Positions 37,874 to 47,171 of a stretch of DNA of 64,000 bases are shown here, one piece after another. Source of the stretch: JBBECJ01 sp963763325 (GTDB lineage: Bacteria > Chloroflexota > Chloroflexia > Thermomicrobiales > CFX8). The notes below the pieces were generated by a model, which saw nothing but the letters and a program-made list of their open reading frames with translations, did no database searches and was not told the DNA's origin. The translations under genes were made by a program, and so were the position numbers. The stretch's first letter is position 1, and each line of letters begins with the position of its first letter. The stretch is from contig CAVXOL010000007.1 of NCBI GenBank assembly GCA_963763325.1, forward strand, positions 35,394 to 99,393. Direction: 5' to 3'.

Positions 37874-38941
37874 TTGGCGGGAGAAACGGTACGAGTCGGC
37901 GTCATCGGAACAGGTTTCGGCGCGTTCCATGTCGAAGTGTTCCAGAAGCTGGCGGGGGTCGAGGTCGCCGCAGTCTGTTCGGCGCAAGCGGCACGCGCGG
38001 AGGCAGTTGCGGAGCGTTTCGGAATCGAGATCGCGACCAACGACTACCAGACGGTGATCGAGAACGTCGATGCGGTCGTGATCGCTACCCCACCGGCGCT
38101 CCACATGCAGATGGCGCTGGATGCGATCGCGGCCGGTGTCCATGTCTTCTGCGAGAAGCCGATCGCCGCCAACCTGGACGAGGCGCGGCAGATCCGAGAT
38201 GCTGCTGCTACCGCAGGCGTGACCGGCATGATGAATTTTCAGCAACGCTTCACTCCGCACTACCGCCGCTCGGCGCAGTTGCTGGCGGAAGGCGCTATCG
38301 GAATCCTGCAAATGGCCGATATGCGCGTCCCGATGAACCCTGTCAGCTACATGCGGCTACCGCTCTGGAGCGACTCGAAAGCCGGTTGGTTCTCCGACGC
38401 CGCTCAGGGTGGCGGGTTGCTGGCGTCGTCAGTCGGGCCACACCTGGTTGACCTGTTGCTCTGGCACGGCGGGCCAATCGCCGAGGTCGCCTGCCGGACG
38501 ATCGTCTCGCGGCCAACGGTCCCGCTGCCGGGTGGCGGCGAGATGGCCAACATCACCGGCGAGGATGGCTTCGTCCTCTTCGGCCGCTACGCCAGCGGCG
38601 CGTTGCTGACGGTGCGCGGCGTTCCAATCGCCCACAGCGCCGGGGAGTGGACGCTCCAACTCGACGGCGATGCCGGCTCAGTCGTCGTCGATGGCACGCG
38701 CGTCCTTCACTTCGCCGAGGACGCCAGCGAGCCTGCCGTTGCCGACCTGCCGACCGACATGCCCGACCTGCGCGTCGCGATTGCGAGCCGCTTCATCGAC
38801 GCCGTCCGATCCGGCGATCCGTCACCGACGCCGACCCTCTCCGACGGGGCCGCTTCCCAGGCCGTCCTCGACGCCGCGCTGGAAGCCGCCCGAACGGGAC
38901 GTTGGGTGGAGGTAGCCAACGATGCCGGCCTGGCTGGTTGA
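37874..38941 (+). CDS. Gfo/Idh/MocA-family NAD(P)-dependent oxidoreductase
   Basis: 355 residues. The Rossmann NAD(P)-binding loop GVIGTGFGAFHVEVF is at the N-terminus (about 9-23), AVVIATPPALHMQMALDAI near 70-90, and the signature EKPIAANLDEARQI near 97-110. The C-terminal GFO_IDH_MocA_C domain carries GGGLLASSVGPHLVDLLLWHGG (about 180), the usual catalytic region with His. The substrate is a sugar, inositol or similar polyol derivative, not determined. The start appears to be TTG at 37874 following GGGAGCGTGAGGG. Its 3' end overlaps the next gene by 20 bp, so the two are translationally coupled. Confidence 0.85.
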   Translation: MAGETVRVGVIGTGFGAFHVEVFQKLAGVEVAAVCSAQAARAEAVAERFGIEIATNDYQTVIENVDAVVIATPPALHMQMALDAIAAGVHVFCEKPIAANLDEARQIRDAAATAGVTGMMNFQQRFTPHYRRSAQLLAEGAIGILQMADMRVPMNPVSYMRLPLWSDSKAGWFSDAAQGGGLLASSVGPHLVDLLLWHGGPIAEVACRTIVSRPTVPLPGGGEMANITGEDGFVLFGRYASGALLTVRGVPIAHSAGEWTLQLDGDAGSVVVDGTRVLHFAEDASEPAVADLPTDMPDLRVAIASRFIDAVRSGDPSPTPTLSDGAASQAVLDAALEAARTGRWVEVANDAGLAG

Positions 38942-39908
38942 TCCCGATAACCCTCGACCGTCGATGGATGAGGTCTACGCGGCGCAGAAACGGTTGCACG
39001 GGATTGCTGTGCGGACTCCGCTGTTGCCGCTGCATGGCTCGGAGACGATCTGGTTGAAGCCGGAGCTGTTGCAGCCGACCGGCAGCTTCAAGATTCGTGG
39101 GATCTACAACGCAGTCGCGACGATCGGGGATGCTGCGCGATCGGGAGGAGTCAGCATCGTCTCGTCAGGCAACGCAGCCCAGGCGCTGGCGTGGTCGGCG
39201 AGGCGATTTGGTGTCCCAGCTCGCGCGATTGTCCCGGCCAATGCGCCGAAGATGAAGGTCGACTCGTTCGTCACACTCGGAGGTAGCGTCGAACTGCGCG
39301 ACCCAGCGACGGTCTGGGACACATTTCTCGATCGATCGTTCCTTGACGAGCCGGACGCCTTCATCCACCCGACCGCCGACCGAAACGTCGTCGCCGGCTA
39401 CGGAGCGATCGCGCTGGAGATCATTGAAGACATGCCCGATGTCGAGGCGATCTACGTCCCGGTCGGCGGCGGTGGGCTCGTGGCGGGGATTGCCAACGTG
39501 ATCGCGGAATTCGCGCCACGGGTTCGCGTCGTCGGCGTCCAGCCGGCCACCTGTACGCCGATCATCGAAGGTGTCGCCGCACGGGGACCGGTCGTCTCGA
39601 CCTGCGACACATTCTGCGATGGCGTTGCCGGAACATTCATGGATCCGGACACCTGGCCGTTATTGCGCGACCTGCCGCTGGAATGGGCAACCGCAGAGGA
39701 GCACGAGACCGAAGCCGCACTTCAACACCTTGCGCTGCGCAACAAGCTGATCGCCGAAGGCTCCGGCGCCCTCCCAGTCGCTGCCGCTCTCCGTCACAGC
39801 CAGGGACAGAAGTCCGTCGCCGTCGTCAGCGGCGGCAGCATCGATGTGGACAAGCTGGCGAGGATCCTGACAAGGGACGCAGGGACCAGGGACGCGGGCT
39901 CTGCATGA
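38922..39908 (+). CDS. PLP-dependent serine/threonine dehydratase-like (fold type II) enzyme
   Basis: 328 residues of the tryptophan-synthase-beta superfamily. The PLP lysine is in PTGSFKIRGIYNAV (about 45-58), the phosphate-binding loop in YVPVGGGGLVAGIANV (about 180), and the substrate-binding SSGNAAQALAW near 80. This pattern fits threonine dehydratase, serine racemase or hydroxyaspartate dehydratase. There is no C-terminal ACT regulatory domain, so it is the catabolic kind. It overlaps the upstream oxidoreductase gene by 20 bp. The protein tail (ILTRDAGTRDAGSA) is encoded by repeated GGGACGC words that form the following hairpin. Confidence 0.83.
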   Translation: MPAWLVDPDNPRPSMDEVYAAQKRLHGIAVRTPLLPLHGSETIWLKPELLQPTGSFKIRGIYNAVATIGDAARSGGVSIVSSGNAAQALAWSARRFGVPARAIVPANAPKMKVDSFVTLGGSVELRDPATVWDTFLDRSFLDEPDAFIHPTADRNVVAGYGAIALEIIEDMPDVEAIYVPVGGGGLVAGIANVIAEFAPRVRVVGVQPATCTPIIEGVAARGPVVSTCDTFCDGVAGTFMDPDTWPLLRDLPLEWATAEEHETEAALQHLALRNKLIAEGSGALPVAAALRHSQGQKSVAVVSGGSIDVDKLARILTRDAGTRDAGSA

Positions 39909-39959
39909 CAACCGAACCCCGCGTCCCTGATCCGTACGTCCCTCTGCCCCTTTGTCCCT
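39870..39959. terminator. Long imperfect inverted repeat of AGGGAC/GTCCCT words
   Basis: ACAAGGGACGCAGGGACC followed by AGGGACGCGGG (39870-39898) faces CCCCGCGTCCCTGAT...TTTGTCCCT (39916-39959). The arm words recur as direct repeats inside each arm (AGGGAC three times on the left, GTCCCT three times on the right). The left arm lies inside the end of the dehydratase coding region and the stop codon is in the loop. It separates this gene from the convergent lipocalin-like gene. Confidence 0.6.
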
Positions 39960-39961
39960 CG

Positions 39962-40324
39962 TTACCGCACTCGCTCCCAGACCAGTTCAGCTTTGCCGCC
40001 GCCGGTTGCGGAGGTCAACGTGAAGCGATTGCCATCGACAGCGAAGCCGCGTTCAAGGCTGGCACCGACGAGGTCGGCGTTCGGATGGATGTGCGGCTGG
40101 TGGATGATCGTTGCGGCGTCAGGCGATTCCCAGGTGCCGCAGTAGAGGACGTGGGCGGTCGAGCCATCGGCGGGGTTGCGATATTCGAAGGCCTCCGAGA
40201 ACCAGCCCTCGCTTGAGTAGATCAGATAGCCGACCGGCTGTTCGGCGTGCGTGACTTCGCCATCCGCCGCCGTCCGCTCCAGCGAGATGAGCTTCCACAT
40301 ACCGACGAGTGGGTGTCCGGGCAT
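39962..40324 (-). CDS. Lipocalin-like domain protein
   Basis: About 120 residues from MPGHPLVGMWKLISLERTAA, with GGAGG 5 nt upstream. The N-terminal G-x-W signature (VGMWKLIS) and the beta-rich pattern YLIYSSEGWFSEAFEYR, VLYCGTWESPDAATIIH, FAVDGNRFTLTSAT match the small Lipocalin_5-like domain. The fold binds small hydrophobic ligands. It lacks a signal peptide and may act in the cytosol. Convergent with the dehydratase gene. Confidence 0.72.
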   Translation of the reverse strand: MPGHPLVGMWKLISLERTAADGEVTHAEQPVGYLIYSSEGWFSEAFEYRNPADGSTAHVLYCGTWESPDAATIIHQPHIHPNADLVGASLERGFAVDGNRFTLTSATGGGKAELVWERVR

Positions 40325-40409
40325 GTTGCCTCCGAGTGCTGAGTACCGACTGCCGAGTCTACCGACCACGGCGATCATCGTACTGCATCATTCAGCGCTC
40401 AGTGCTCGC

Positions 40410-42224
40410 CTACTCGCCCACCGTCATCACAAACACTGTCCGGGTCCCGTCGCCATCGGGGGCGGTCGCGAATGCCAAGGGGCCGAGGGCTTCGAGGGTC
40501 GCGCGTGCGTCGAGGTCGGTCCCCTGCCAGGCGTCGACAGGCAGCAGGTCCCACAACCGGTCAGTTGCCAGATAGCCGACGAGTGTCGGGTCGTCGGGCA
40601 TGCCGTCCATCGCTGTCTGGAAGGAGGCAGAGCTGGCTAGCGTGCCGATAGCATCTCTGGAGCGATAGCTGCCGCTCAGGTGAAGGACATCGTCGATCAC
40701 CGTCAGATCCAGTGTCAGGTCTTCCTCCGGAACGTCGACACGGTAGCCGCCGTCGATCGTCTCGACTGGCGCGAAGGCCCCGAAGCCTGCTACCAGATCA
40801 TCGAGCGCGTCCTCGACGGTTTCGCCGTCGGACAATTCACTGAAGAAGTGGAACTGACCACCGTAGTTGCTGCCGGCCGCTTCAACGTTGACCGAGATTG
40901 CATACGGTCCGGTCATCTGTCCAAGCAGGTCGTCTTCGAGGTCGATGCCAAGCATCATCTCGATGTCATCGGTAGTCGGCATGAGGAAGGCGCCGTCGCC
41001 AGCAGCCGGGGCGAGCATCGATTCGTACTGGCCCAGAGCCGGCTCCCAGATCGTGCCATACAGGTCGGCGCTGGCGATGTAAAAGAGCGTTGAGTCGGGC
41101 ATCTTGTCGGCGAAGGCGGTGCCGGCTGTGCTCATCGGGAAGCTCTCAGGGCGGCCATCGGTCAGCACTTCGGTCTTGAGCGCGTTGCCATCGGCCTTGA
41201 TCGTCAGTGTGATCTGGCCGAGGTCGGTGTAGAAGTCGAGCGATTCGCTGAAGTCCATCGCCATGAAGGTCATCGCGTCAGGACCGGCCAGCAGTTCGTC
41301 CTCGATGGCGGCGACGGCTTCGCCAATCGCGCCCCCGTTGACGTAGGCAAAGACGAGCGGTTCGTCAGTAGCCCGATCGGCCGCGGACGTGAATCCGGCG
41401 ACTTCGTCGAGCGCGCCATCGCGACGGGCATCGACAATCGCCTCGAAGGCGTCGCTGGTCGACGCCAGGATCAGCGCCTCGTCAACGATGCCGGCGGCGC
41501 TGTCATCGACGCTGGTCTGGTAGGTGATGTCACGGTAGGTCGTCTCATCCGGCGACTCGCCATCCAGCAGCGCATCGAGCGCCTCGGCAGCTTTGTCTTC
41601 GTCACCGATCATAACGATCGCGGCGACGTATGGTTCCTCGTCTGCGCCGTCCGGATTCGGCCAGACAGCGAACCCCAACTCGCGGCCAACAGCCGGTTTG
41701 ATCAGCGTTTCCCAGATGGCTGGATCCTCGCCGGACTCTGCCAGTCCATCCTTCGGCAGCTTCGAGAGATCATCATCTATCCCGGCGGCCTTCGCCAGTT
41801 GCCAGGCGTCAAGCCAGGCGTGGCTGGTCGGGTCAACGTTGACGGCGACGTACGCCCACGAATCAGGCGGCGCGTAGGCAGCCGTGACGCGGTCATCGTG
41901 GCCCAGTAACGCCTGGTAGGCAAAGTAGGCACCGCCAGCGACCGCCGTCAGCAGGAAGATGCCGCCCACCATTCCGAAGACAGCCGCAAGTCGAAAGCGC
42001 GTACCCCCTGCGACGGTGTTCGCCGTCGCAGCCTGACCGACCGGCAGTTCGGCTGGAATGGAGATTGTCGCCGGTGACGGTACATATGCATCAACTACAT
42101 CGGGGAGAGGCGGACTCTGCCAGGCCGGATCGCCACTCGGCGTCAGTCGGCGAAACGGGCTGCCTGCAGGCGGGCCGGCCCCCTGCCCGTCGAGTCTGTG
42201 ATCGTCGTTTTCGCTGGTCGGCAT
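40410..42224 (-). CDS. DUF3352 domain membrane-anchored protein
   Basis: About 604 residues from MPTSENDDHRLDGQG. A proline-rich cytosolic tail of about 90 residues precedes one transmembrane helix (LAAVFGMVGGIFLLTAVAGG, about 95-118). A large extracellular domain follows with the DUF3352 pattern: YAPPDSWAYVAVNVDP, ALDALLDGESPDETTYRDIT, ALILASTSDAFEAIVDARRD, FAYVNGGAIGEAVAAIED, FEIM-type acidic segments, and a C-terminal VGYLATDRLWDLLPVDAWQG. The function of DUF3352 is not established; it is common in Actinobacteria and Chloroflexota. Strongly acidic, which fits an exported domain. It is the only gene between the lipocalin-like gene and the NicO transporter. Confidence 0.8.
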   Translation of the reverse strand: MPTSENDDHRLDGQGAGPPAGSPFRRLTPSGDPAWQSPPLPDVVDAYVPSPATISIPAELPVGQAATANTVAGGTRFRLAAVFGMVGGIFLLTAVAGGAYFAYQALLGHDDRVTAAYAPPDSWAYVAVNVDPTSHAWLDAWQLAKAAGIDDDLSKLPKDGLAESGEDPAIWETLIKPAVGRELGFAVWPNPDGADEEPYVAAIVMIGDEDKAAEALDALLDGESPDETTYRDITYQTSVDDSAAGIVDEALILASTSDAFEAIVDARRDGALDEVAGFTSAADRATDEPLVFAYVNGGAIGEAVAAIEDELLAGPDAMTFMAMDFSESLDFYTDLGQITLTIKADGNALKTEVLTDGRPESFPMSTAGTAFADKMPDSTLFYIASADLYGTIWEPALGQYESMLAPAAGDGAFLMPTTDDIEMMLGIDLEDDLLGQMTGPYAISVNVEAAGSNYGGQFHFFSELSDGETVEDALDDLVAGFGAFAPVETIDGGYRVDVPEEDLTLDLTVIDDVLHLSGSYRSRDAIGTLASSASFQTAMDGMPDDPTLVGYLATDRLWDLLPVDAWQGTDLDARATLEALGPLAFATAPDGDGTRTVFVMTVGE

Positions 42225-42404
42225 CCTGAAAGCCCTTGTCTCTCTGCCGGCCAGCGTTGGCGCGTCGCGACATCCGCCAGCCATTGAAGGCTATCGATCA
42301 GGATCAGACTAGCAAGACATGCCCTGCCTGGTGAACGGGTCATCAGTCCTGATCCGTACCTGCCAGATGGACAGCGACGCCAAGTGGATCGAGCGCACGC
42401 GGCA

Positions 42405-43928
42405 CTATAAAACGCCAGTCTGCTGAAGCGATCCGTAGACGATGGCGAGTCCGGCGATCGAGACGGCGAAGGCGCTGGCGACCGGCAACAGGCGCGGGAC
42501 ACGAGGGGTGAACGACGTACGCTCGAAGAAGCGGCGCGCGAAAACGAGCGCGAGGCCGATGCCCGTCAGAACGGCAGCCAGGCCGAACGAGAACGCGAAG
42601 ACGAGGATCATCCCGAGTTCCAGGCGGTCGAGCGAGATCGCGCCGAGAAGCAGGACGAGTGCCGATGGGCAGGGGATCAGGCCGCCGCTGACACCCAACG
42701 CCAGCAGACTGCGCCAGGTGACTCTCCCGCCATCTGCGCCCGGAGGCAGGTGCGAATGTGTCCGACCACCGTGTGAGTGGACGAGCGGTCCGTCACCAGT
42801 CATGTGCTCGTGCTCATGGGTGTGATCGTGGGCAGGACGAGTGTGCAACCGACTCCAGACCAGCGCCAATCCAATCGCGACGACCAGCAGGCCGGATGCA
42901 ACGCTCAGCCACGGGTAGAGGTCTTCCGGCAGGATGTAGTGCGAGAGGTAGAGCGTCACCAGCCCGAGCGCGAAGACGCCAGCGGTGTGGGTCAGCGTCA
43001 CGGTCAGGCCCAGGAAGGCGGCATGCTTCGCCGTCCCGCGCGCGCCGACGAGGTAGGCTGCGACGACCGTCTTGCCATGTCCCGGCGAGAGAGCATGGAC
43101 GGCTCCCCAGCCAAAAGCCAGCATCAACGAGACGATGAAAACTGGGACTGTTTGCTCGCGGGTGATCAGGTTGGCGACGCGGTCGGTTGCCCGGCCACCG
43201 TTCGTCTCTTCGGCCACACGGACGGCGGCGTCGGCGGCGGTCTCCGACCGGCCGGACGGTGTGCCGTCGCCGGGTACCAGCGTGAACGTCGCCTCAGAAA
43301 CGTCGAGAGGGCTGGACAGCGAATCATCGGGGTAGGCGCGTAGCTCGTTGGAGACATCGATGTCTGGCACGGTAGAGCTGTCGATCGCGACACCCGGCCC
43401 GCCCTGAACGACGACCTCGCGCCAGCCAAGACGGTCCTGGTAGTTCCGATCTGTGTAGCCACCGAAGCCATCTTCGTTCCAGCCTTCGGGCAACGCGGAC
43501 GCGAATTCGGTGTCGATCCGCAGAATTGGCAGCCCGCCCTCGCCCGGTAACATCTCCAGGCTGCGGGCTTCGATCGTCAACGGCAAGACTGCGTCGCCTA
43601 CGACCAGCCGCAGCCCTTCAACCAGCAGCGGGACGATCTCATCCAGATAGCGCTCCGACTCCGCTGCCGAGACAGCGTTGTCGGCGTCGGTATCGAGCAG
43701 TTCCATCTGCTGAAAGGTCGGAATCTCGGCGAAGTCTAGGACGTAAACGACGCGGACTCGGTCTTCCGAGAACTCGACCCGCGAGTAGCGATTGATCGTG
43801 AAGTTGCCGAGCGGGTGGGCACTGGTCGTTGTGGGTGCCAGAGTCGACAGCAGCACGAGCGTCAACGCCGCGATGATCCCAATTGATCCCAACCTGCGTG
43901 CGTTCAGATGTCCAGTCATCGGTTCCAT
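42405..43928 (-). CDS. NicO-family (HupE/RcnA-like) metal permease with secreted N-terminal domain
   Basis: About 507 residues. After a signal-like segment (IGIIAALTLVLLSTLAPTTTS) comes a beta-rich exported domain of about 230 residues beginning HPLGNFTINRYSRVEFSED. A NicO-type permease with six or seven helices follows, with the family motif GWGAVHALSPGHGKTVVAAYLVG. A His-rich loop between helices (RPAHDHTHEHEHMTGDG, VHSHGGRTHSHLPPG) is typical of Ni2+/Co2+ handling. The last helices contain GGLIPCPSALVLLLGAI. It probably exports or imports nickel, cobalt or another divalent metal. It is 3' of the TPR and DUF4331 genes on the same strand, forming one likely operon. Confidence 0.83.
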   Translation of the reverse strand: MEPMTGHLNARRLGSIGIIAALTLVLLSTLAPTTTSAHPLGNFTINRYSRVEFSEDRVRVVYVLDFAEIPTFQQMELLDTDADNAVSAAESERYLDEIVPLLVEGLRLVVGDAVLPLTIEARSLEMLPGEGGLPILRIDTEFASALPEGWNEDGFGGYTDRNYQDRLGWREVVVQGGPGVAIDSSTVPDIDVSNELRAYPDDSLSSPLDVSEATFTLVPGDGTPSGRSETAADAAVRVAEETNGGRATDRVANLITREQTVPVFIVSLMLAFGWGAVHALSPGHGKTVVAAYLVGARGTAKHAAFLGLTVTLTHTAGVFALGLVTLYLSHYILPEDLYPWLSVASGLLVVAIGLALVWSRLHTRPAHDHTHEHEHMTGDGPLVHSHGGRTHSHLPPGADGGRVTWRSLLALGVSGGLIPCPSALVLLLGAISLDRLELGMILVFAFSFGLAAVLTGIGLALVFARRFFERTSFTPRVPRLLPVASAFAVSIAGLAIVYGSLQQTGVL

Positions 43929-43981
43929 GTTCCTCGGTCTACCCACGAGCCGCAATTCTACGGCGTAGCAGCCGGCTCGCG

Positions 43982-45354
43982 TCATTGGTGAATTGCCGCC
44001 AACGTCTCGCGTGCTTCGGCTGCGTGCAGGATCGAGAAGTGCGGGTTGATGGCGAGTGCCGTTTCGAGATGAGCCCGGGCGGCTGCTGTGTTACCCCGCG
44101 CATTGGCGATCATTCCGGCGTGGTAGTACAGCAGTGCGTCGCGAGTGCCAAGCCGCAGCGCCTGCTGGATCTCTTCCCAGGCAGCGTCAGCGTCACCGGC
44201 ACGATAGAGTGCCCAGGCAAGCGTGTCGTGACCGTAAATACTGGGGCGGACGGCACGCGCGGCCCGCGCCTGCGCAACGACCTCGTCAGTCGTCAGGCCG
44301 TTCGCGTACTCGGGATGGTCAGCGGCGAACAACGCCAGCTCAAGATCGCTGTTGACACCATTGGCCGTAAGCAGCTGTGTCATGACCTGGACGAGCGCGT
44401 ACTGATCACCCGCCGCCTGCTGGTTGCCGGATACAGCCTGGAGATCGCCGAGCGCGATGACGTATTCCGGGAGCGGGACTCGCGCTGGCTGCCTCGCTCA
44501 ACAGTTCGATTCCGAGCGAGATGTCGCCACGTGCCGCGGCAACTCTGCCGAGCCCGGCAGTTGCGGGAGCGTACTCCGGCAGCAGCGCGAGTGTCTGTTC
44601 ATACTCTCGTTCAGCGGCATCCAGATCCCCGGCGTTGAGGTACAGGTTGCCAAGTTGGACACGAGTCCAGCCGCCAGGTTCCGTCCAGCCGGGAACGGTG
44701 TCGAGTGCAAGTTGCAGCGCTTCGGCTGCTCCTTCAGGGTCGCCATGCAGCTCACGAAGGTATGCAACGCGTGTGTAGGAAGCCAGGTTCGGCTTCAAGT
44801 TGATGAAGGCATCGGCGGCGATGATCGCCTCATCGTAGCGACCAAGCTCGACGTAGGCATCGATCAGGACCGGGAAGACGGCCAGTGCATCAGGCTCGAT
44901 CGCACGCGCGGTTACGGACCAGTCGAGCGCCGCCGCGAAGTCGTGTCGCGCCAGCGCCAGCGCTCCCTGACCGGCCAACGCCTCGACATGCTCCGGCTCC
45001 CGTTCGAGGACGCCGTTCAGCAGCGTCTCGGCCTTGCCATACCAGCCCGGATCGCCAGTTTCGCGGGCCTGTTGCAGATAGAGCGTAGCCAGCGTCGTCG
45101 CCGCGTTGAGGTCGTCGCCATTTGCGGTCAGCCGGGCCTGGAGTGACGCGATCTGATCGTCGGTCGTCGCGGCCGGGAGAGTCCCTCTCGCCTCCCCGTT
45201 GCTGCGGGTCAGCGATTCACTGCCCGAGCGGATGGCATTCCCAAGCCAGGAATGCCCCAGCCACAAGCACGACAACGAACAGGGCCAGCAACGGACGATG
45301 AATCCAACCGAGTCGTCGGCGTGGTCCGGATAGCGTCGTGGTTGATTGGCTCAT
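43982..45354 (-). CDS. Membrane-anchored TPR protein (two frameshifts)
   Basis: About 457 residues when repaired. ATG at 45354 gives MSQSTTTLSGPRRRLGWIHR, then a transmembrane segment LLALFVVVLVAGAFLAW. The first break is near 45237 and leads into NAIRSGSESLTRSN. Eight or more TPRs follow (for example GWYGKAETLLNGVLEREPEH, LGRYDEAIIAADAFINLKPN, LYLNAGDLDAAEREYEQTLA). A second break near 44482 leads to PLPEYVIALGDLQAVSGN and the remaining TPRs down to 43982. The repeats suggest a scaffold for assembling the neighbouring exported DUF4331 protein or the permease. Both breaks are single-base and lie at short C or G runs. Confidence 0.75.
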
Positions 45355-45433
45355 CGTCGCTCTGTTCCCTTCGTTTCACAGATTGGGGTTGGGAGCCGGC
45401 TCACACCGGCTCCCTGCCGGGACGGCAACGACG

Positions 45434-46879
45434 TTAGTCGCCGTCACTGTCCGGGTTGAAGTCGAAGCCGGCGTGCGGAACCGGCACGAAGGGGAAGCTG
45501 TCCTGGACTGGGACATCGTTGCCATCGACACCATCGCTGATGCCGCTGGTCATCAGTCCCTCAAACGTGCCATCGCTGAGGCCGACGACGGATAGCTCGA
45601 TGTCGACGACATCGTCTGCCAGCGTCCGGCCATTCGGGAACGACGAGTTCGGGATCGCCAGGTTAATACGGAGCATGTCGGACTTGACCGCCTTTTGCGG
45701 GCTGTCGGCGACCATGTTGAGACCGGGGATGCCGGTCAGGAAGATCGCGACGAGGTCGTTGCGGTTCTCGGTCGCCCCCGGTGTCCCGTGGACGGCGTTG
45801 AGGAGGACGGCCAGGTGCGAGTTCAGGTAGTAGTTCTCATAGCGCTGGTCAGCGCGCGGAACGGTTCGGTTCCACTTGTCCTTGTCGCGCAGCAGGATGA
45901 TGACCTCGTTCGAGAGTGGCATCCCAAGCCGCGAAACCTGGACCCACGGGCCGGTCGCGAGCGGTCGATTGGCCTCATAGCTGGTCGAACCAAGCTCGTC
46001 GTTGTAGGAGGTGACCGTCGGGCGCAGGATCGTCAGTGACTTGCGGTAGGTCGAAGCCCAGATGCCGACCGCAGCACGCGGGTCGTCCTGGCCGGTCAGC
46101 GCATCGCTGCTGCCGATGACGGTCGGGATGTCGAGTTGCATCACGATCGCCTGGGCATTGAAGTCGGCGACGGAGTCGATGCCGGCGCCGCCGTTGGCGC
46201 CGGTAATCGTCCGCAGCTGGGCAAGATCCCAGATCGCACCCAGGTCGACGAAGAACGGGTCGTCGGACTGGCCAGCCCAGAACATGCCGTGACCGGGGAC
46301 GTTCTGGACAGCCTGGCTCATGATGTCGGCGAAGTTCATCCCGGCGTGCGTGGCCGGGCCGACGTTGTTCGGCGAGGTGTAGGCGTCGTCCAATAGCGGT
46401 TTCACGCCACGTCCACGCCCGTCCGGCAGCCGGTCGCCCTCGCTGGCGAAGAGATCGTAGGTCTGGACGATGTTGAGGTCCGGGTCGTCCGGCGAGGTGA
46501 TCGCCAGGTCACCAGCCAGCGTCAGGTTCGAGTAGAAGGTGTCCTGGTTACGGATTGTCGTCTGGAACCGGAACCCATAGCCGAGGTCTGCGCGACCATC
46601 GCCGTCGCGATCGATGTTGATCGTGTAGAGGGCGTCATCCGCGAAGGTGAACCCGTTCGGGAAGCCGGCCGGCATCTCGAACGGATTGTAGAGCGACACG
46701 ATGTTGAGCTTGGTTGGGTCAGTCTGGTCGACCCAGGCGTAGAGATCGGTGTTGTCAACCTGCGGGTCATTGGCGATGAGGGGCGCCTCACGGTGGCTCG
46801 ACGCGCCACCGACAGCAACCATCATCCCCAGCATCATTCCCGCGACGACAAGCACACTGACGAGACGTGTGAGCCTCAT
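45434..46879 (-). CDS. Secreted DUF4331 protein
   Basis: About 481 residues from MRLTRLVSVLVVAGMMLGMM, a signal peptide ending near GGASSH. The start is chosen by the GTGAGG element upstream; the frame extends 20 residues further. The DUF4331 start motif SHREAPLIANDPQVDNTDLYA is followed by aspartate-rich loops (NIDRDGDGRADLGYGF, DGRGRGVKPLLDDAYTS) and a C-terminal FPFVPVPHAGFDFNPDSDGD. The function of DUF4331 is unknown; it is often found with TPR and NicO genes, as here. The Asp-rich loops suggest Ca2+ or other divalent metal binding, which would agree with the downstream permease. Confidence 0.85.
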   Translation of the reverse strand: MRLTRLVSVLVVAGMMLGMMVAVGGASSHREAPLIANDPQVDNTDLYAWVDQTDPTKLNIVSLYNPFEMPAGFPNGFTFADDALYTINIDRDGDGRADLGYGFRFQTTIRNQDTFYSNLTLAGDLAITSPDDPDLNIVQTYDLFASEGDRLPDGRGRGVKPLLDDAYTSPNNVGPATHAGMNFADIMSQAVQNVPGHGMFWAGQSDDPFFVDLGAIWDLAQLRTITGANGGAGIDSVADFNAQAIVMQLDIPTVIGSSDALTGQDDPRAAVGIWASTYRKSLTILRPTVTSYNDELGSTSYEANRPLATGPWVQVSRLGMPLSNEVIILLRDKDKWNRTVPRADQRYENYYLNSHLAVLLNAVHGTPGATENRNDLVAIFLTGIPGLNMVADSPQKAVKSDMLRINLAIPNSSFPNGRTLADDVVDIELSVVGLSDGTFEGLMTSGISDGVDGNDVPVQDSFPFVPVPHAGFDFNPDSDGD

Positions 46880-47103
46880 CGATGCCTCACTTCCAGCAAT
46901 CGCCAGCGCGCCGGCAATCCGGACGCGCAGTGCCGCCACGCCGAACCGGATGTCTCCGTTGGGGGCCGGTCGGTGTCTTACGACAGAACCGGAGCGGAGC
47001 GTTTCCGATCGCGTGTCGAGCCATTCATTCCGGGCCGACCCCTCGGCCCTTCAGCGCGCTTCTGGAAGTGGTACGGAGGTATGCGGTGTATGGATCACAG
47101 CGT

Positions 47104-47171
47104 GATCGGGAATCAGGGATCTGAGGAGGGATGGCGAACTGCCCGTCCCTCCCAGATCCCGGTTCCCGATC
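47104..47171. terminator. Long imperfect hairpin after the ring-cleaving dioxygenase gene
   Basis: Left arm GATCGGGAATCAGGGATCTG plus AGGAGGGA (47104-47131) and right arm TCCCTCCCAGATCCCGGTTC plus CCGATC (47146-47171) pair over about 23 positions with small bulges. The right arm includes the dioxygenase stop codon. It reuses the GGGAATC and GGGATC words seen in other hairpins here. No T-run follows. Confidence 0.65.
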
